Origin: Pseudoalteromonas galatheae
GTDB taxonomy: Bacteria > Pseudomonadota > Gammaproteobacteria > Enterobacterales > Alteromonadaceae
Reading direction: 5' to 3'
DNA: 64,000 bases
Assembly (NCBI RefSeq): GCF_005886105.2
Contig: NZ_PNCO02000001.1
Coordinates: 1 to 64,000 of the forward strand
The notes under the pieces were generated by a model. The model worked only from the letters and a program-made list of their open reading frames with translations, was not told where the DNA came from and did not search any database. This document shows positions 62,756 through 64,000 of this stretch, one piece after another; position 1 is the stretch's first letter, and each line of letters starts with the position of its first letter. Both the position numbers and the translations under genes were made by a program.

Positions 62756-62789
62756 CTTGAATTGCGGATAACTATATAAGGAGTTCTCT

Positions 62790-64000
62790 TTGTCACATAT
62801 CGTTTGGAGTATTGCGGGTTCTGATTCTGGCGGCGGCGCTGGTATTCAAGCGGATATCAAAGCAACGCAGAGCTTTAATGTTCATTGTTGTACCGTAGTA
62901 ACTGCGTTGACGGCGCAAAATAGTTTAGGGGTGGAAGCGCTAAACCCGGTATCGACCACGGTTATCGACTCTCAGCTGACGGCGCTTTCGCAAGATATGC
63001 CTGCAACGGTGATAAAGATTGGCATGCTCGCCAATGTTCAGCAGATCCAACTGATTGCTGAGCACCTCGTGCATTATAAAGCAACATGGGAAAAGCCGCC
63101 GCTCGTGGTTTATGACCCTGTGGCTATCGCGACCAGCGGGGATTCATTAACCGAAGACGACACGGTGGATGCGTTAAAAACCCATTTATTACCGCTGGTG
63201 GATATCATTACACCCAATACACACGAAACTCAGCTGCTGACAGGCGTGTATTTGATAGGTCCTGATGCGGTAAAAGAGGCTGCTGCCAAATTGCGTGAAT
63301 TCGGTGCAAAGTCGGTGATCATTAAAGGTGGTCATTGGAATTACCCAAAAGGCTACTGCATTGATTATGGCTTAGCGGGAGATACTGAGTATTGGCTTGG
63401 CAATGAGAAAATTCAAACACCGCATAGCCACGGTACTGGGTGTAGTTTATCGTCAGTGATCGCGGCATGTATGGCCAAGGAGTACCCATTTAAAGATGCC
63501 TTTATTCTTGCAAAAGCGTATATCAACGCTGGGTTAAAAGCGGCGATACGTTATGGCGAAGGTGTGGGCCCTGTTGCGCACACGAGTTTCCCTGTTGATC
63601 TTAATGATTATCCGCAAGTGATAGAAGCGGGCTCTTGGCTTGCTGATGAACTAGAGTTTGCATTACCTGAGGAGTTTAATTTTGCCGCGGGCTTTGCCAG
63701 CATTGACGACCCTATTGGGCTTTATGCAGTAGTAAACAGCGCTGATTGGGTGGAAAAATGTCTTGCTTTAGGTGTCGATACGGTGCAGCTGAGAATCAAA
63801 GATCCAGAGCAAGCTAATCTTGAAGCTGAAATACAAACTGCCATTGCACTTGGACAAAAATACGATGCGAAGGTGTTTATTAACGATTACTGGCAGTTAG
63901 CGATTAAACACGGCGCCTATGGAATTCATTTAGGCCAAGAGGATATTGATAAGGCTAATCTTGTTGCCATTCAAGAGGCAGGGCTGCGCTTGGGTATTTC
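62790..64000 (+). CDS. thiDE: bifunctional HMP-P kinase / thiamine phosphate synthase (partial)
   Basis: The frame opens at TTG 62790, with AAGGAG six bases before it, and runs off the window without a stop (403 codons seen). The N-terminal ThiD part (about 1-265) shows [45 protein letters not shown] and [16 protein letters not shown]. From about residue 300 a ThiE part follows: [47 protein letters not shown] and GQEDI. The fusion phosphorylates HMP-P and joins it to the thiazole. It ends the visible thiamine operon. Confidence 0.93.
   Translation, partial: MSHIVWSIAGSDSGGGAGIQADIKATQSFNVHCCTVVTALTAQNSLGVEALNPVSTTVIDSQLTALSQDMPATVIKIGMLANVQQIQLIAEHLVHYKATWEKPPLVVYDPVAIATSGDSLTEDDTVDALKTHLLPLVDIITPNTHETQLLTGVYLIGPDAVKEAAAKLREFGAKSVIIKGGHWNYPKGYCIDYGLAGDTEYWLGNEKIQTPHSHGTGCSLSSVIAACMAKEYPFKDAFILAKAYINAGLKAAIRYGEGVGPVAHTSFPVDLNDYPQVIEAGSWLADELEFALPEEFNFAAGFASIDDPIGLYAVVNSADWVEKCLALGVDTVQLRIKDPEQANLEAEIQTAIALGQKYDAKVFINDYWQLAIKHGAYGIHLGQEDIDKANLVAIQEAGLRLGI

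Overview
The window reads as a chromosomal segment of a marine gammaproteobacterium, most likely Pseudoalteromonas (Alteromonadales). This rests on recognised protein sequences and on conserved gammaproteobacterial gene orders: rpmE-priA-ftsN-hslVU, metJ-metB-metL, mrcA/pilMNOPQ-aroK-aroB-damX-dam-rpe-gph-trpS, and thiC-thiO-thiS-thiG-thiDE. Assignment to the genus is inference. Most of the window is core genome with good ribosome binding sites and intrinsic terminators. No tRNA, CRISPR array, transposase or integrase was seen.

Layout. 1-773: tail of an rRNA operon (5S rRNA and terminator), then a gene-free stretch with two REP-like repeats and a 36-bp perfect palindrome. 774-5208: hemN, a dCache chemoreceptor and an SDR-fold protein. 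5200-14102: histidine utilisation (hutUH, hutC, hutI) with two HutC-type operators, a degenerate GGDEF-EAL protein, hutG and rraA. 14252-18798: PAP2 phosphatase coupled to a glycosyltransferase, an HBM-type chemoreceptor, GrpB-like and DUF971 proteins. 18848-23922: hslVU with a heat-shock-type promoter, ftsN, priA and rpmE. 23923-25935: a long gene-free region with an extended hairpin, then a short malic enzyme. 26016-30254: methionine regulator and biosynthesis genes with a MetJ operator. 30330-44838: penicillin-binding protein 1A, divergent type IV pilus assembly genes and the aroK-to-trpS supercluster, interrupted between dam and rpe by two small reverse-strand genes. 45026-53035: pabA, an HDOD protein, arginine succinyltransferase pathway genes (astC-astA-astD), DUF3802, an OsmC-like protein and speD.

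53083-55250 is the only accessory-looking block. It holds a repeat-containing small peptide gene with glycine-rich, leader-like motifs, translationally coupled to an unknown multi-pass membrane protein. An XRE-type regulator lies next to them, followed by a small helical protein behind a perfect dyad operator. It is the best candidate here for an undescribed system, possibly a secreted peptide with an immunity or export partner, but no function can be proved from sequence.

55299-64000: a TonB-dependent receptor, a thioesterase, a META-domain lipoprotein, and then the thiamine operon under a TPP riboswitch. The operon ends in a TTG-started ThiD-ThiE fusion that runs off the window.
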